From assembly GCA_944327245.1 (NCBI GenBank), contig CALVHD010000001.1, forward strand, positions 55,630 through 119,629: a stretch of DNA of 64,000 nucleotides, in the 5' to 3' direction. The notes beneath the pieces are model-generated. The model searched no databases. It worked only from the letters and a program-made list of their open reading frames with translations, and had not been told where the DNA came from. Origin of the DNA: Candidatus Gastranaerophilales bacterium. Lineage in GTDB: Bacteria > Cyanobacteriota > Vampirovibrionia > Gastranaerophilales > Gastranaerophilaceae. The position numbers and the translations under genes were made by a program. This document shows positions 7,672 to 17,288 of this stretch, in pieces (positions within the stretch are counted from its first letter, which is position 1; each line of letters begins with the position of its first letter).

Positions 7672-8953
7672 AAACACTTATGCCTTTAATTCCTTGCTGC
7701 TTAGAATATCTTATAATTTGGTCTATATCTTGAATATCACTATCAGATTTTAGATTGATGGTTTTTGAGATTTGCGCGTCTGTGTATTTTTGCGTAATTG
7801 CTAAGGTATCGATTTCAAGATAATAATTCATTGGTTGATTTTTATTTGGTTCAATGGATGGAGTTGTTTTTAAAAGTCTTGAAATTGTTCCTGTGGGAGA
7901 AATTGCAGTTTTTAAACCGTTTAAATTTACTTCTTTTTTAATTGTTTTAAGGCAATTTTCTAAAATTTCATTTGCTTTTTTTTCGCCGTAATTATATCCC
8001 ATATAATTAAGGAGTTCTTGGTAGCCTAAAACTCCAACAAATCCATCAGGAGCGATATTTTTAAATCCTTTGGATAATAAATTTGCGGCGAATTTTAAAA
8101 GGTTATAGTCTATTGATTTTGTTTTTGTATTGTAGAATTTAGATAGATTAATTTGAGCTAATTTTAAGCCTTGGTTTTCTTTTAATTCTGCTGCAGCACA
8201 ACAATCGGTTATATAGTCTTTATTGTTTGAAAAAATTACGGCAGGTTCGCCTGATTTTAACATTGAAGATAATAGATTATAATAAATTAAACTTGCGCTC
8301 ATTTTTGAGCCGTCTGACATTGTTATATCTTCATTTTTGTCGACTTTGGATAAAAAATTATCATCTATTATAACAGATAAATCAAAACACCAATTTTCGT
8401 AGTTTTTATTATCTTTTAAATGTATAAAATCAAGAATTTTAGGATGGTTTATGGACAATAATCCCATTGCTGCAGGAGGTCTTATAAGGGATGGTTCTCT
8501 GTATTTAAAATATTTATTTATCTCTTTAATTTCATAGGTTGGATTTTGAAAGTTTGAAAAATTTATTCCAATTCCAAAACCGTTTTTAATATAATCTTCT
8601 AATAAGGCTAAATAAGAAAGAGTGGATTTTTTAGGGTCCAGTTTAATTGCTATAGCGCTTTTTGGGTCATCAAGATTAGAATAAGCGTTGCTTGATAGGC
8701 TTATATAACCTCCTTTTAAAAGACTGGAAAATTTTTTTATCTCGTCAGGGTTTGAAAAAAGTTTATTTGAAATATCATCAAAAAAAGAATTTATATCTTG
8801 ATTTTGAGGAATTATTTTTCTTTCTGTTAATACTTTTTTATCTAAATTTGGATTTTCAAAAGCATAATAATCCATCCTGTTATTTTGTTTTATAGCAGGA
8901 TTAAAAATTTTTATGACAGGTTGTGTTGAGTTTAGCGATGGTATCTGAAGCAT
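7658..8953 (-). CDS. Degenerate class II (B12-dependent) ribonucleotide-reductase-like protein
   Basis: 431 residues related to the catalytic barrel of adenosylcobalamin-dependent ribonucleotide reductase, which usually runs to 600 or more. Matching segments are GFGIGINFSNF (~125-135), INHPKILDFIHLK (~168-180), INLSKF (~268-273), ISPTGTISRLLKTTPSIEP (~349-367) and the C-terminal YTDAQISKTINL to GIKGISVF. The finger loop, normally PCGE, reads CCAAAEL: Cys252 can align with the thiyl-radical Cys, but the following Glu is Ala. The C-x-L-G-x-INL redox Cys is Leu, and the N-terminal redox Cys region (SSNAYSNLDDPKSA) has none. No C-terminal Cys tail is present. It is probably inactive in nucleotide reduction. 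It starts one base after scpB, so it is coupled to smc-scpA-scpB. Confidence 0.65.
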   Translation of the reverse strand: MLQIPSLNSTQPVIKIFNPAIKQNNRMDYYAFENPNLDKKVLTERKIIPQNQDINSFFDDISNKLFSNPDEIKKFSSLLKGGYISLSSNAYSNLDDPKSAIAIKLDPKKSTLSYLALLEDYIKNGFGIGINFSNFQNPTYEIKEINKYFKYREPSLIRPPAAMGLLSINHPKILDFIHLKDNKNYENWCFDLSVIIDDNFLSKVDKNEDITMSDGSKMSASLIYYNLLSSMLKSGEPAVIFSNNKDYITDCCAAAELKENQGLKLAQINLSKFYNTKTKSIDYNLLKFAANLLSKGFKNIAPDGFVGVLGYQELLNYMGYNYGEKKANEILENCLKTIKKEVNLNGLKTAISPTGTISRLLKTTPSIEPNKNQPMNYYLEIDTLAITQKYTDAQISKTINLKSDSDIQDIDQIIRYSKQQGIKGISVFKAQ

Positions 8954-8954
8954 T

Positions 8955-9467
8955 TTATAGGTTTTTTAGGTCTTGAGTTGCATCAAGTTTTTTAACAAGG
9001 GCTTTAATATCCCCTTTTAATTTAAAATACTCCTGAAACTTTTTTGTTGTCCTAATATTAAAGCTTCTTCCGTTTTTATCTTTTGTTCTTGATATTAAAC
9101 CTTGTTCTAATAGTTCAGCAATATGCTCATAAGCGCTCGGACGGATTTCTTTTAAGTAAGACTGTCTTATGGGTTCTTTTAGAGCAATTACGGTTAAGGT
9201 TTTTAAAACTGCGGGTTTTAGTTCAACAGGACATAATTTTTCAACTATATCCATATGTTCTATTTTAACTTGGATGATGTATCCGTCTTCATCATCAATT
9301 TCTAAGGCGCCGTTTCTTGAAGAATAATCAAACATTAAATCTAAGAGTGCACTTTCAACTTCTTCAACATTAACATCAATAATTTGAGCAATCTCATCAG
9401 GATGCATTGCTCTTGATGTTATAAATAACACAGCTTCTATTTTCGATTTTAAAACTTCAGGTTCCAT
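8955..9467 (-). CDS. scpB: Condensin subunit ScpB
   Basis: Kleisin-interacting winged-helix protein of the SMC-ScpA-ScpB condensin, needed for chromosome compaction and segregation. The first winged helix starts with the family segment LKSKIEAVLFITSRAMHPDEIA. The core ALKEPIRQSYLKEIRP corresponds to the usual AY-x-QP-(I/V)-x-R-x-E-I-x-x-IRG region, here with KE for the common QP. The segment LLEQGLISRTKDKNGRSFNIRTTKKFQEYF matches the second domain. At 170 residues it is slightly short, with normal limits. It begins three bases after the scpA stop on the same strand. Confidence 0.92.
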   Translation of the reverse strand: MEPEVLKSKIEAVLFITSRAMHPDEIAQIIDVNVEEVESALLDLMFDYSSRNGALEIDDEDGYIIQVKIEHMDIVEKLCPVELKPAVLKTLTVIALKEPIRQSYLKEIRPSAYEHIAELLEQGLISRTKDKNGRSFNIRTTKKFQEYFKLKGDIKALVKKLDATQDLKNL

Positions 9468-9470
9468 TTA

Positions 9471-10343
9471 TTAATCTTCTTCCTTAGAATTTTTTTGTTC
9501 TTTTTTTACAAATAATTTTCCGTAAAATTCATTCTGATAAAGTTCGCATTCTTCTTCACGAGCCAAAAATAATAATGCAATAAAAGCAGAGCTTCTATCA
9601 AAACCCAATAAGCAAAGCTCTCTTAATTCAATATTTTCTTCTCTTTGAAATATTTGTACAAGATTTTGGCGCATTTTTTCAACCACTTGTTCAACATATT
9701 CTTCGTGGGCTAATTCTTTAATGTCAGACGCTTTCAGGTTTGCATAGTTTCTAACCCGTCTTTCTTTTCTGTCTAGTGCCGATTTTATTGCATATTTTTT
9801 TTCTAATTCTTCATAAAATTGAATATGACGGATTAAATCTTTTAAAGTTACCGTTCTTTTTCTGTTTAATCTTACTGATGTTCTTCTTTGCAGTACTTCA
9901 TCAAATGAAACAATGTTATTTGTCGGTATTTGCATCTGTTCGAAATCTTGGTCATCTGAAAAGTCATCTTTGAAGTAATCTTCAGGCTCCATTTCGAAAT
10001 CATTTATGGTAATACCTTGCAAGATATCTGATTTAATTTTTAAAAGTGTGGATGAAAACAAAATTGCTTTTCCGACAGAACGCAGATTGTCTTGTTTTAA
10101 TTCGGAAATTCTTTTCATGTATTTATCGTATAGGTCAACAATATCGATGTTCCAAGGGTCAATTTTGCCCATCTTAACTAAATCAAGGATGATTTCAATT
10201 GCGTCTGTTTGAACATTTTTTTTAATACCGGTATTTGAAATAAATTCGGTATTATTACCAAAATCAACAGTGCCGTCAAGTACTTTGATTTCGTCATACA
10301 TATGTTTATTGTTGCTATAAAATTCACTAACTGCTTCAGACAT
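9471..10343 (-). CDS. scpA: Condensin kleisin subunit ScpA
   Basis: Kleisin that bridges the two SMC heads. The N-terminal helical segment has the family pattern AIEIILDLVKMGKIDPWNIDIVDLYDKYM (about residues 46-74). A linker rich in Asp and Glu follows, and the C-terminal winged helix contains RELCLLGFDRSSAFIALLFLAREEECELYQNEFYGKLFV. Length is 290 residues, a little above average because of the first ~40 residues. Its ATG overlaps the smc stop codon by one base (TAATG), showing tight coupling in the order smc, scpA, scpB. Confidence 0.92.
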   Translation of the reverse strand: MSEAVSEFYSNNKHMYDEIKVLDGTVDFGNNTEFISNTGIKKNVQTDAIEIILDLVKMGKIDPWNIDIVDLYDKYMKRISELKQDNLRSVGKAILFSSTLLKIKSDILQGITINDFEMEPEDYFKDDFSDDQDFEQMQIPTNNIVSFDEVLQRRTSVRLNRKRTVTLKDLIRHIQFYEELEKKYAIKSALDRKERRVRNYANLKASDIKELAHEEYVEQVVEKMRQNLVQIFQREENIELRELCLLGFDRSSAFIALLFLAREEECELYQNEFYGKLFVKKEQKNSKEED

Positions 10344-13300
10344 TATTCATCCTTTATTTTAATTCCTGAAATTTTTGTAACCCCTTTGTCTTTTTGGGTT
10401 ACGCCAATCATTCTGTCGGCATTATCTAACATTGGTTTTCTAAGAGAAACAACAATAAATTGAGCTGTTTTGGATTGATTGGTGATGATTTGAGCTAATT
10501 TTTCCACATTCGGACCGTCAAGGTGCATATCAACTTCATCAAATGCATAAAACGGAGCAGGGAGGTATTTTTGGATAGCAAAAACAAAAGCTAATGCTGT
10601 TAGGGATTTTTCACCGCCTGACATGCCTGCCAGTTTTTGGTTTCTTTTATCTCTGATATTTGCAACAAAAGTTAAGCCGCCCATAAACGGATCATCTTCA
10701 TTTTCTAAAGACAAAGAACCTGAACCTTGAGAAATTTGTTCAAAAACTTCTTTAAAGTTGTTGTTTATTGCATGATATGCTTCAAGGAATGTTTCTTTTT
10801 TAAGTCCTTGATAACCGTTCATTCTTGTTTTTATTTCATTTTTTTCGTTGTTTAGGGTTTCAACCTTTTCTTTATAAGAGTTTTGACGTTCTAAAACAGC
10901 GTCATATTCGGTCAAAGCTCTCATATTAACGGGCTCTAATTCTTCCATTTTCTTTTGAAGTTTGGAAATTTTAGAATTGATTTCATCAAGAGAAATCTCT
11001 GTTTGCTCAAGTTCTTTTGGGTTTATTCCCATTTCGCTAAATTCTTTAATGATATTTTCTAAAATCGGTTCTAATTCTCTTCTTCTTGCTTTATAGCTTT
11101 CTTCTTGTTCTAATAATCTTTCAATATCATCTTGAATTTTGTTTTTTGATGTTTTAGAGTTTAATAATTCTTCTTGAAGATTATCTCTTTTTTTCTGTAA
11201 TTCAACAAGGTTTTTGCCAAGTTCAAAGATTTCTTTTTCTAAATTTTCAAGAACTTCTTTTAAAGATAAAATTTCTTTTTCAAATTGCTCTTTTTCTTTT
11301 TTCAGGTTTTCATTATCGCCTGTTAATTTTTTAATATCATTTTCACGAGTTGATATTTGACTTTGTTGGAATTTGATTTGATTTTTATCTTTTTCAATGT
11401 CATTTTCCTTTGTCATTATTGCTTTTTCAAGGTTTTTAATATCCTCTTCAACTCCTGTTGTTTTTTCTTTTAATTTTTTTAATTCACCTTCATCAATCAA
11501 TTTTTCAACTGCTTCAAGTTCTTCTTGAAGAGTTTGAGATTGTTCATTTAGTTTAATGTGTTTGTTTTCAATTAAATCCAGTTCACGAGATAATTTTGTA
11601 TTTTTTTCTTTTAATTCTTTTAAAAGTTTTTCGCCGTCTAAAATAATATTTGAACTTGATTCGTTGTTTGAAATCAGATTTTTAAGTTCGATTTTAGCAC
11701 CGTTCAAGGCATTCAGTGCATTTGAGTGCTTTTGTCTGACATCATCTAATCTTCGTTCTAAATCTTTTTCTTTTTGAGTTAAATCTCTTATTTGTTGTTC
11801 AAGGTCTTTAAGAGATTTTTTATATTTTTCAAGTTCTCTTTCTTGGCTTTTATCAAAGAAAGAAGTATTTTTCTTTTTAGCGCCGCCTGTAATAAGCCCG
11901 CTTTTTTCTGTTATGTCACCTTCAAGAGTTACTACTCTATATTTGCCTGCTAATTTTTTAGCGCAGTTTTCATCTTCTACAACAATTGTTTCGCCAAGGG
12001 CAAAATAAAATGCATCAAGATATTTATCATCAAAATCGATTAAATTAATTGCAAAATCTATAACACCTTTTTCTTTTGGCAGTGATAATCTGGATGGTGT
12101 TTTCTTAATTATGCTTAGAGGAATAAATGAGGCTCTATCTCTACCAAGTGAACGCAGCACTTGAATTGCTTTATAAGCTACATCTTGATTATCAACAACG
12201 ATTGAATAAGCTCTAGCACCCATAGCAACATTAATTGCATCTATATATTCGCCTTCAACATCGGCTAATTGAGCTAGTGGTTGATGGACACCTTCAATAT
12301 GAGCATTTAGAACAGATTGAATGCCTGAGCCTTGTCCTGCTGATTTATAGGCATTTTTGTTGGCATCTAAAATTGCTATTCTTTTTTGTGCTTGTTGAAT
12401 TTTATAAAAAGCATCTTCTTTTTGGGTTTTTGTTTTGTCCAGTTCTTCAAAAGTTTTTGTTTGAATAATTTTGCATTCTTGGGTTTCTGTTGTCAGGGTT
12501 TCAATTTGAAGATTTAATTTATCTTTTTCATCTTCAAAAATTTTAGATGAATTTTGAAGTTTTTCAATTTGAGCTTTTGTTTGATTAATTTTTTCTGTGT
12601 TATTTTTATATTCGCTTTCAAGAGGAAGCTGTTCTTTGATTAAATCCGTTTCTTTATCTTTTAGAGTTTCTAGTTCTTTTTTTAATTTGTTTCTGTTTTG
12701 GATGTGTTCATCGGCGGATTTATTTAATCCTGTCATTTCTGTGATGATTTTATTAAGTTCTTCTTTTTTAGCTTTTAGGGAGGCGTTTAATTCATTTAGT
12801 TCTTTGTTTTTTTCTTCAATTGCTTTTGTGTATTCTTCTATTTTTTCTTTTTGAACTTCAATGCCGTTTTTGTAGCTTTCAATTGACTTTAAATTGTCAA
12901 TCGTTGTTTTATCACACTGAGCTATGGCAGATTTTTTTCTTTCAACTTCGCCTTTTTTTTCTTCTAAAAGTTTTTTAACTTCAAGTTGTTTTTCTTCGCC
13001 TTGGGCTTTAACTTTTGTATTTACTTCATCGTATTTTATTTTAAGATCTTCAATTTTTGAAGTTGCTTCTTTTAGCTTTTCATTTAGTTCTTTTTTTGTT
13101 TTTGTTGCCATCAAAATATTTTGATGGACAAGTTCTAAAGAGCGAACAGTGTCAAAATATTTTGCGCTGTGGATTTTTGTTTCAAGCTCTGTTTTTTCAT
13201 CTTTGAATTTTTTATATTTGAGCGCAACTTCTCTTTCTTGCTTTAATTGTTCAATTCTGTTATCAATTTCATTGATTAAAATAGTGTCATTGGCAATTTT

Positions 13301-13840
13301 ATCTTCAACATTTTGAATTTGTTCGCTAGCAAGAGCGATTTTTCTGTCGAAATCCGCAGTACCTGCAATTTCATCAATGATTTTTCTTCGCTCAATTGCA
13401 GAACATCTTGTAATTTCTGTTACATCCCCTTGCATCATAACATTATAGCTATTGGGGGAAATATTATATTTTTCTAATTCTAAATGGATTTGAGTTAAGC
13501 TGCAAGGCTTGTCGTTATAATAGTAATTAGATTGAACTCCATTTTTGCCTTTTTTAACATATCTTCTGATTGAAAATTCTTCGCCGTTATCATTTGCAAA
13601 AACAACCTTAACGCTTGCTTCATTACGTTTATTGTGGTTAGAAATTAAATCCGCAACACCTTGTTCTGAGCGCAATGAACGAGCTGTTCTTAAGCTTAGC
13701 GCAAAAAGAATACTATCAATAATGTTGCTTTTTCCGGAGCCATTTGGACCTGAAACTGCAGTAAAACCTTGCATCAAAGGAATATTAACCTTAGATGCAA
13801 AAGACTTAAAGTTATCAATTTCAAGTTCTTTTATATACAT
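10343..13840 (-). CDS. smc: Chromosome segregation ATPase SMC
   Basis: Full-length SMC of 1165 residues. The N-terminal head holds Walker A GPNGSGKSNIIDSILFAL (about 30-47). A coiled coil runs to a hinge at about 500-660 (LAQLADVEGEYIDAINVAMG through GDITEKSGLITGGA), then a second coiled coil. The C-terminal head has the signature LAGMSGGEKSLTALAFVFAIQ and Walker B APFYAFDEVDMHLD. It dimerises through the hinge and acts with ScpA and ScpB, encoded just downstream. A promoter-like sequence lies before it inside the end of the signal peptidase gene. Confidence 0.97.
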   Translation of the reverse strand: MYIKELEIDNFKSFASKVNIPLMQGFTAVSGPNGSGKSNIIDSILFALSLRTARSLRSEQGVADLISNHNKRNEASVKVVFANDNGEEFSIRRYVKKGKNGVQSNYYYNDKPCSLTQIHLELEKYNISPNSYNVMMQGDVTEITRCSAIERRKIIDEIAGTADFDRKIALASEQIQNVEDKIANDTILINEIDNRIEQLKQEREVALKYKKFKDEKTELETKIHSAKYFDTVRSLELVHQNILMATKTKKELNEKLKEATSKIEDLKIKYDEVNTKVKAQGEEKQLEVKKLLEEKKGEVERKKSAIAQCDKTTIDNLKSIESYKNGIEVQKEKIEEYTKAIEEKNKELNELNASLKAKKEELNKIITEMTGLNKSADEHIQNRNKLKKELETLKDKETDLIKEQLPLESEYKNNTEKINQTKAQIEKLQNSSKIFEDEKDKLNLQIETLTTETQECKIIQTKTFEELDKTKTQKEDAFYKIQQAQKRIAILDANKNAYKSAGQGSGIQSVLNAHIEGVHQPLAQLADVEGEYIDAINVAMGARAYSIVVDNQDVAYKAIQVLRSLGRDRASFIPLSIIKKTPSRLSLPKEKGVIDFAINLIDFDDKYLDAFYFALGETIVVEDENCAKKLAGKYRVVTLEGDITEKSGLITGGAKKKNTSFFDKSQERELEKYKKSLKDLEQQIRDLTQKEKDLERRLDDVRQKHSNALNALNGAKIELKNLISNNESSSNIILDGEKLLKELKEKNTKLSRELDLIENKHIKLNEQSQTLQEELEAVEKLIDEGELKKLKEKTTGVEEDIKNLEKAIMTKENDIEKDKNQIKFQQSQISTRENDIKKLTGDNENLKKEKEQFEKEILSLKEVLENLEKEIFELGKNLVELQKKRDNLQEELLNSKTSKNKIQDDIERLLEQEESYKARRRELEPILENIIKEFSEMGINPKELEQTEISLDEINSKISKLQKKMEELEPVNMRALTEYDAVLERQNSYKEKVETLNNEKNEIKTRMNGYQGLKKETFLEAYHAINNNFKEVFEQISQGSGSLSLENEDDPFMGGLTFVANIRDKRNQKLAGMSGGEKSLTALAFVFAIQKYLPAPFYAFDEVDMHLDGPNVEKLAQIITNQSKTAQFIVVSLRKPMLDNADRMIGVTQKDKGVTKISGIKIKDE

Positions 13841-13884
13841 TGTCTTTTAAATACTTAGCTAAACCCCATAGTCTGCGTATAATA

Positions 13885-13914
13885 ATTACACTATAAAAGT
13901 TATCATGCTGTCAA
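13885..13914 (-). promoter_or_regulatory. Candidate promoter for smc-scpA-scpB
   Basis: On the minus strand: TTGACA (13909-13914), 18-base spacer, TGTAAT (13885-13890), 45 bases before the smc start. The -35 box overlaps the stop region of the signal peptidase gene. Called by consensus only. Confidence 0.45.
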
Positions 13915-15281
13915 ATTTTATATAAAAATTCATATCTGTTAAGTATATAATTTTGTTTTTTGAAGCCGTTTTTTGTTTTTTGTTTATTTAATGTTATATA
14001 TTTGTCCTTTAAGACATTAATTCTATGTATAGGATAGAACATAAAATTAGCCCTGCCTATAATTCTGTCTTTTGATAAAAAGCCCCAAAAACGACTGTCT
14101 TGAGAGTTTGAGCGGTTATCTCCCATCATAAAATAATTATCTTTAGGAATTATAAAAGGCCCGCAAAACATTCTATCAGAACATGGTGTCCAAACTTCTT
14201 TTGAGCTTATATATGGTTCATTTAGGGCAACATCGTTAATATAGACCCTGTATTCATTTTTGTCTTCATTGTATTTTATTTCAAATTTATCGTTTGGCAT
14301 GCCTACAACTCTTTTAATGAATGCAATATCTTTACACATTATTCCTGATAATCTTGTAAAAATTGACCAAGGAGAATTTGAAAGATTTTCTTCCGGAGGA
14401 TAGAAAACTAAAATATCACCTCTTTTAATATCTCTGTGCGGATATTCAAGCTTTTCAACAAAAACTCTGTCATGCTCCATTATGGTAGGGCGCATAGAGC
14501 CTGATGGTATCCATCTTAATTCGCCTATAAAATATCTGATTGCAATTACGCAAATTAGTACAAAAACAATTGTGTTAATAATTTCTTTTGTGGCGCTTGT
14601 TTGCTTGTCTTCTTGAATGCTTTCATCAAAGAAGATTTTTCTTAAAAAATAACCAAAACCTTTTTCTTTTGTTTTTTTAAAGAGCGTTGTTGTGTTTTCT
14701 TTTTGTTTTCTAAAGAAATTTAAAAAATTTTCTTTTGCTTCTTTATTTAGTTTTTTATTATCGCAGATTAAATATAATATAACTACCCAAATAAACAAAG
14801 AAACAAAAAGAATGCCTAAAAATTTTAAAAATGCACTGTATGGGCTTGAATATACGTCGTTTAGTGTTTTTAAATCAATTAATTTTGCAGTTTTGTATTT
14901 TTCCAGAATGTAGTCATTGATTTTGTTAAAAAGTTCGTTTTTATCTTTGTTTATAAGATAGGGAAGTGAAACAAAAAGAGAGTTTTCAATTTTTTCTTCA
15001 TCCGAATCATATATTAGATATTCTTCTTTATTTTGTGTGTTAATGGTTGCATATTTAATTTTGTAATCAAGGAGTATTTTTTCTATATCTTTCTTGTTGA
15101 TGTTTTCATTTTTGTATGAATATTCTAATATCGTGCCTCTTTTTAAAATATAGTTTAAAGTTTGAAAGTTTTGGTTATATATTGTAACGATAAATGCAAA
15201 AATAATGATAAAAATCAGCAGTTTTGCATTTTTTTTAAAAAACGTTTTTATTTTTTCTTTTGTTTTATTAATTAGTTCCAA
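13911..15281 (-). CDS. lepB: Signal peptidase I with large SecF-like N-terminal extension
   Basis: Type I signal peptidase of 456 residues, about twice a compact bacterial enzyme. The catalytic part is C-terminal: WIPSGSMRPTI with nucleophile Ser262, FIKRVVGMPND with general base Lys323, and MGDNRSNSQDSRFWG. The unusual first ~230 residues have a membrane helix at 20-35 and an extracytoplasmic region at ~40-148. A second helix (150-172) and a basic cytoplasmic stretch follow, then the usual anchor helix (234-252). The region RGTILEYSYKNENINKKDIEKIL resembles the first periplasmic segment of SecF (GGTLLEV plus helix), and the helix-domain-helix order also fits; this is inference. It is followed by smc and lies three bases after the prenyl synthase gene. 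Confidence 0.9.
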   Translation of the reverse strand: MELINKTKEKIKTFFKKNAKLLIFIIIFAFIVTIYNQNFQTLNYILKRGTILEYSYKNENINKKDIEKILLDYKIKYATINTQNKEEYLIYDSDEEKIENSLFVSLPYLINKDKNELFNKINDYILEKYKTAKLIDLKTLNDVYSSPYSAFLKFLGILFVSLFIWVVILYLICDNKKLNKEAKENFLNFFRKQKENTTTLFKKTKEKGFGYFLRKIFFDESIQEDKQTSATKEIINTIVFVLICVIAIRYFIGELRWIPSGSMRPTIMEHDRVFVEKLEYPHRDIKRGDILVFYPPEENLSNSPWSIFTRLSGIMCKDIAFIKRVVGMPNDKFEIKYNEDKNEYRVYINDVALNEPYISSKEVWTPCSDRMFCGPFIIPKDNYFMMGDNRSNSQDSRFWGFLSKDRIIGRANFMFYPIHRINVLKDKYITLNKQKTKNGFKKQNYILNRYEFLYKI

Positions 15282-15283
15282 AA

Positions 15284-16180
15284 TTAACTCCTTAGTGTGT
15301 AGTTGATTATATCAACAAGTGTTTTTTTATAAATATTGTTTTCAAAAAAATCTAAATCGTTTATAGCCTTTTTCTTGTATTTTTCAACATATTGCTCAGA
15401 TTTTAATATATATTTATTAAAATCAAAAGAAAGATATTTTTCAAAATCCATTGGGTTGATTTTGTTTTCAGTAAAGAACAAAATCAAAGGAAGTGTGTAA
15501 TTTTTTTGTTTTGCATCAGAAAATTTTCTTGATTTTATATCTGAAATATCGTTTTTTAATTGAAATGCGATTGAATAATTTTTAATTGAATTTAGTAAAG
15601 ATTGCTTCAGTGTTTCATTTTGTTCTTTTAAGCAAAGTAGCGCTTCAAGCCCTGCAACAAACAAATTTCCGGTTTTATCAAATGATTTTTTGATATACAA
15701 ATCAATATCATCTGAGTTGTTTGTTATATCTTGATTAATTTCACCTAAGATTGTTTTTTTAATTCTTTTAGAATATATTTTTATAATTTCAAGACTTGTT
15801 GTGCTTAAAATTTCAAGAGAAATAGCTAAAAGTAAATCCCCTTCCAAAACTGCAGCTTTAGAGCTGAATTTGGAGTTAAATGTTTCAAGATTTCTTCTTT
15901 CTTTTGCTTCATCTATGACATCATCATGTATTAACGAGGCATTATGTATTAATTCAGATAAAAGTGCAATATCATAGACTTTTTCATCTTTAATATTCAA
16001 GATTTCGGCAAATAAAAAAACAAAAACAGCTCGAAGTCTTTTGGCATTTTGAAATATAAAATTATATAAATGATTGGAAAAGGGTGTAGAGTTTTCTTTT
16101 ATAATATCATTTAGTTTGTTTTCAAATATATCCAGTTTATCTTTAATTGGAAGTATGATTGTTTTTATTTTTTCATCCAT
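15284..16180 (-). CDS. Polyprenyl diphosphate synthase family protein
   Basis: Trans-type prenyl chain-elongating enzyme of 298 residues. The first Asp-rich motif is present in LIHNASLIHDDVIDEAKERR (about residues 78-97). The second Asp-rich motif, usually DDxxD, reads NDISD in FQLKNDISDIKSRKF, and the usual GKDxxEGK loop is replaced by SDAKQKNYTLPLIL. These changes could alter substrate or reduce activity. Chain length cannot be inferred. It probably makes quinone side chains or a lipid carrier precursor. It sits tightly between the aminopeptidase (two-base gap) and the signal peptidase genes. Confidence 0.8.
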   Translation of the reverse strand: MDEKIKTIILPIKDKLDIFENKLNDIIKENSTPFSNHLYNFIFQNAKRLRAVFVFLFAEILNIKDEKVYDIALLSELIHNASLIHDDVIDEAKERRNLETFNSKFSSKAAVLEGDLLLAISLEILSTTSLEIIKIYSKRIKKTILGEINQDITNNSDDIDLYIKKSFDKTGNLFVAGLEALLCLKEQNETLKQSLLNSIKNYSIAFQLKNDISDIKSRKFSDAKQKNYTLPLILFFTENKINPMDFEKYLSFDFNKYILKSEQYVEKYKKKAINDLDFFENNIYKKTLVDIINYTLRS

Positions 16181-16181
16181 T

Positions 16182-17288
16182 TTAAATTATGAACTTGCCG
16201 TCTTTGTATATTAATTTGTCATCCGCATAGATTTCGCCGTTATTTTTCATGTTTTTAATCATGTCCCAATGAAGCCCTGATTGATTTTTTCCTCCTGCTT
16301 CAGGATAACTTGAACCAAGAGCCATATGAATTGAACCGCCTATTTTTTCATCAAAAAGAATATTACCAGTAACATTTTGTATTCTCTCGTTTGTACCAAT
16401 TGCAATTTCACCCACAAAACGAGAACCTTCATCCATATTTAACATGCTTTGAAGAAATTCATTTCCGAATTCAGCTCTAGCTTCAGTTACTTTACCATCT
16501 TTTAGGGTTAAATATACTTCTTTTGAGGTTGAACCATGGTAATTTTGAGGAAAATCAAAATATATTGTTCCATTTGCACTATTTTCAACAGGGGATGTGA
16601 AAATTTCTCCATCAGGGAAATTCATATTTCCTGAACAAGGAACCCAAGTTCTTCCTTCTGTTGAAAAAGTAATGTCTGTTTTATCGCCTTTAATTCTTAG
16701 TTTTGAGGTTTTATTAAGAATATCTGCTATTCTTTTTTGTTCATGTTCTATTTCAATCCATTTTTGAGTCGGATTATCAAGGTCAAGATAACACGAGTTG
16801 ATTAAAAACTCAGAGTATTCTTCAAGGCTCATAGAGGCTTCTTGAGCAAGAGCATTAGTTGGATAATCGGCTATAACCCAGCGCATATCGCCACGAGCCG
16901 AGCGCTCCAGTCTTTTAGCTAAAATTGGTTTAGAAGCTTTAGAGCGTTTTGCCAATTTAGATGTATCGGCATTTGCCATGTTTTTAATGTTAGAGGGAGC
17001 TCCAATAAATATCATAACATCAGCTTTTTCAACTTCTGTTTTAGACATTTCATCAATATATTCCAATTGTTCATCTGATGCATATTTAATAAATGTTTCG
17101 GCCAATTCATCCATTGAAGTTCTTACAATCGGATTTGCACCATTTATTAAACAAAGTTTGTAAATTTCTTTAACTAAAGGTTGTGCTTCGTATCCTCTGG
17201 CATATATTATAACTAAATCACCTTTGGTAACTTTGGTTGAATAATTTACAAGTACATCAGCATATTTATTGATGATTGGATTATACAT
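16182..17288 (-). CDS. M29 family metallo-aminopeptidase
   Basis: 368-residue protein of the thermophilic aminopeptidase (AmpS/PepS) family. Diagnostic parts are TFSTEGRTWVPCSGNMNFPDGEIFTSPVE (about 208-236), which carries the first metal-binding Glu residues, and HMALGSSYPEAGGKNQSGLHWDMI near the C-terminus with the His and Asp ligands. It removes N-terminal amino acids from peptides and is probably cytoplasmic, as no signal peptide is seen. Its start overlaps the lpxA stop by one base, so it is expressed with the lipid A genes, though the link is probably positional. Confidence 0.88.
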   Translation of the reverse strand: MYNPIINKYADVLVNYSTKVTKGDLVIIYARGYEAQPLVKEIYKLCLINGANPIVRTSMDELAETFIKYASDEQLEYIDEMSKTEVEKADVMIFIGAPSNIKNMANADTSKLAKRSKASKPILAKRLERSARGDMRWVIADYPTNALAQEASMSLEEYSEFLINSCYLDLDNPTQKWIEIEHEQKRIADILNKTSKLRIKGDKTDITFSTEGRTWVPCSGNMNFPDGEIFTSPVENSANGTIYFDFPQNYHGSTSKEVYLTLKDGKVTEARAEFGNEFLQSMLNMDEGSRFVGEIAIGTNERIQNVTGNILFDEKIGGSIHMALGSSYPEAGGKNQSGLHWDMIKNMKNNGEIYADDKLIYKDGKFII

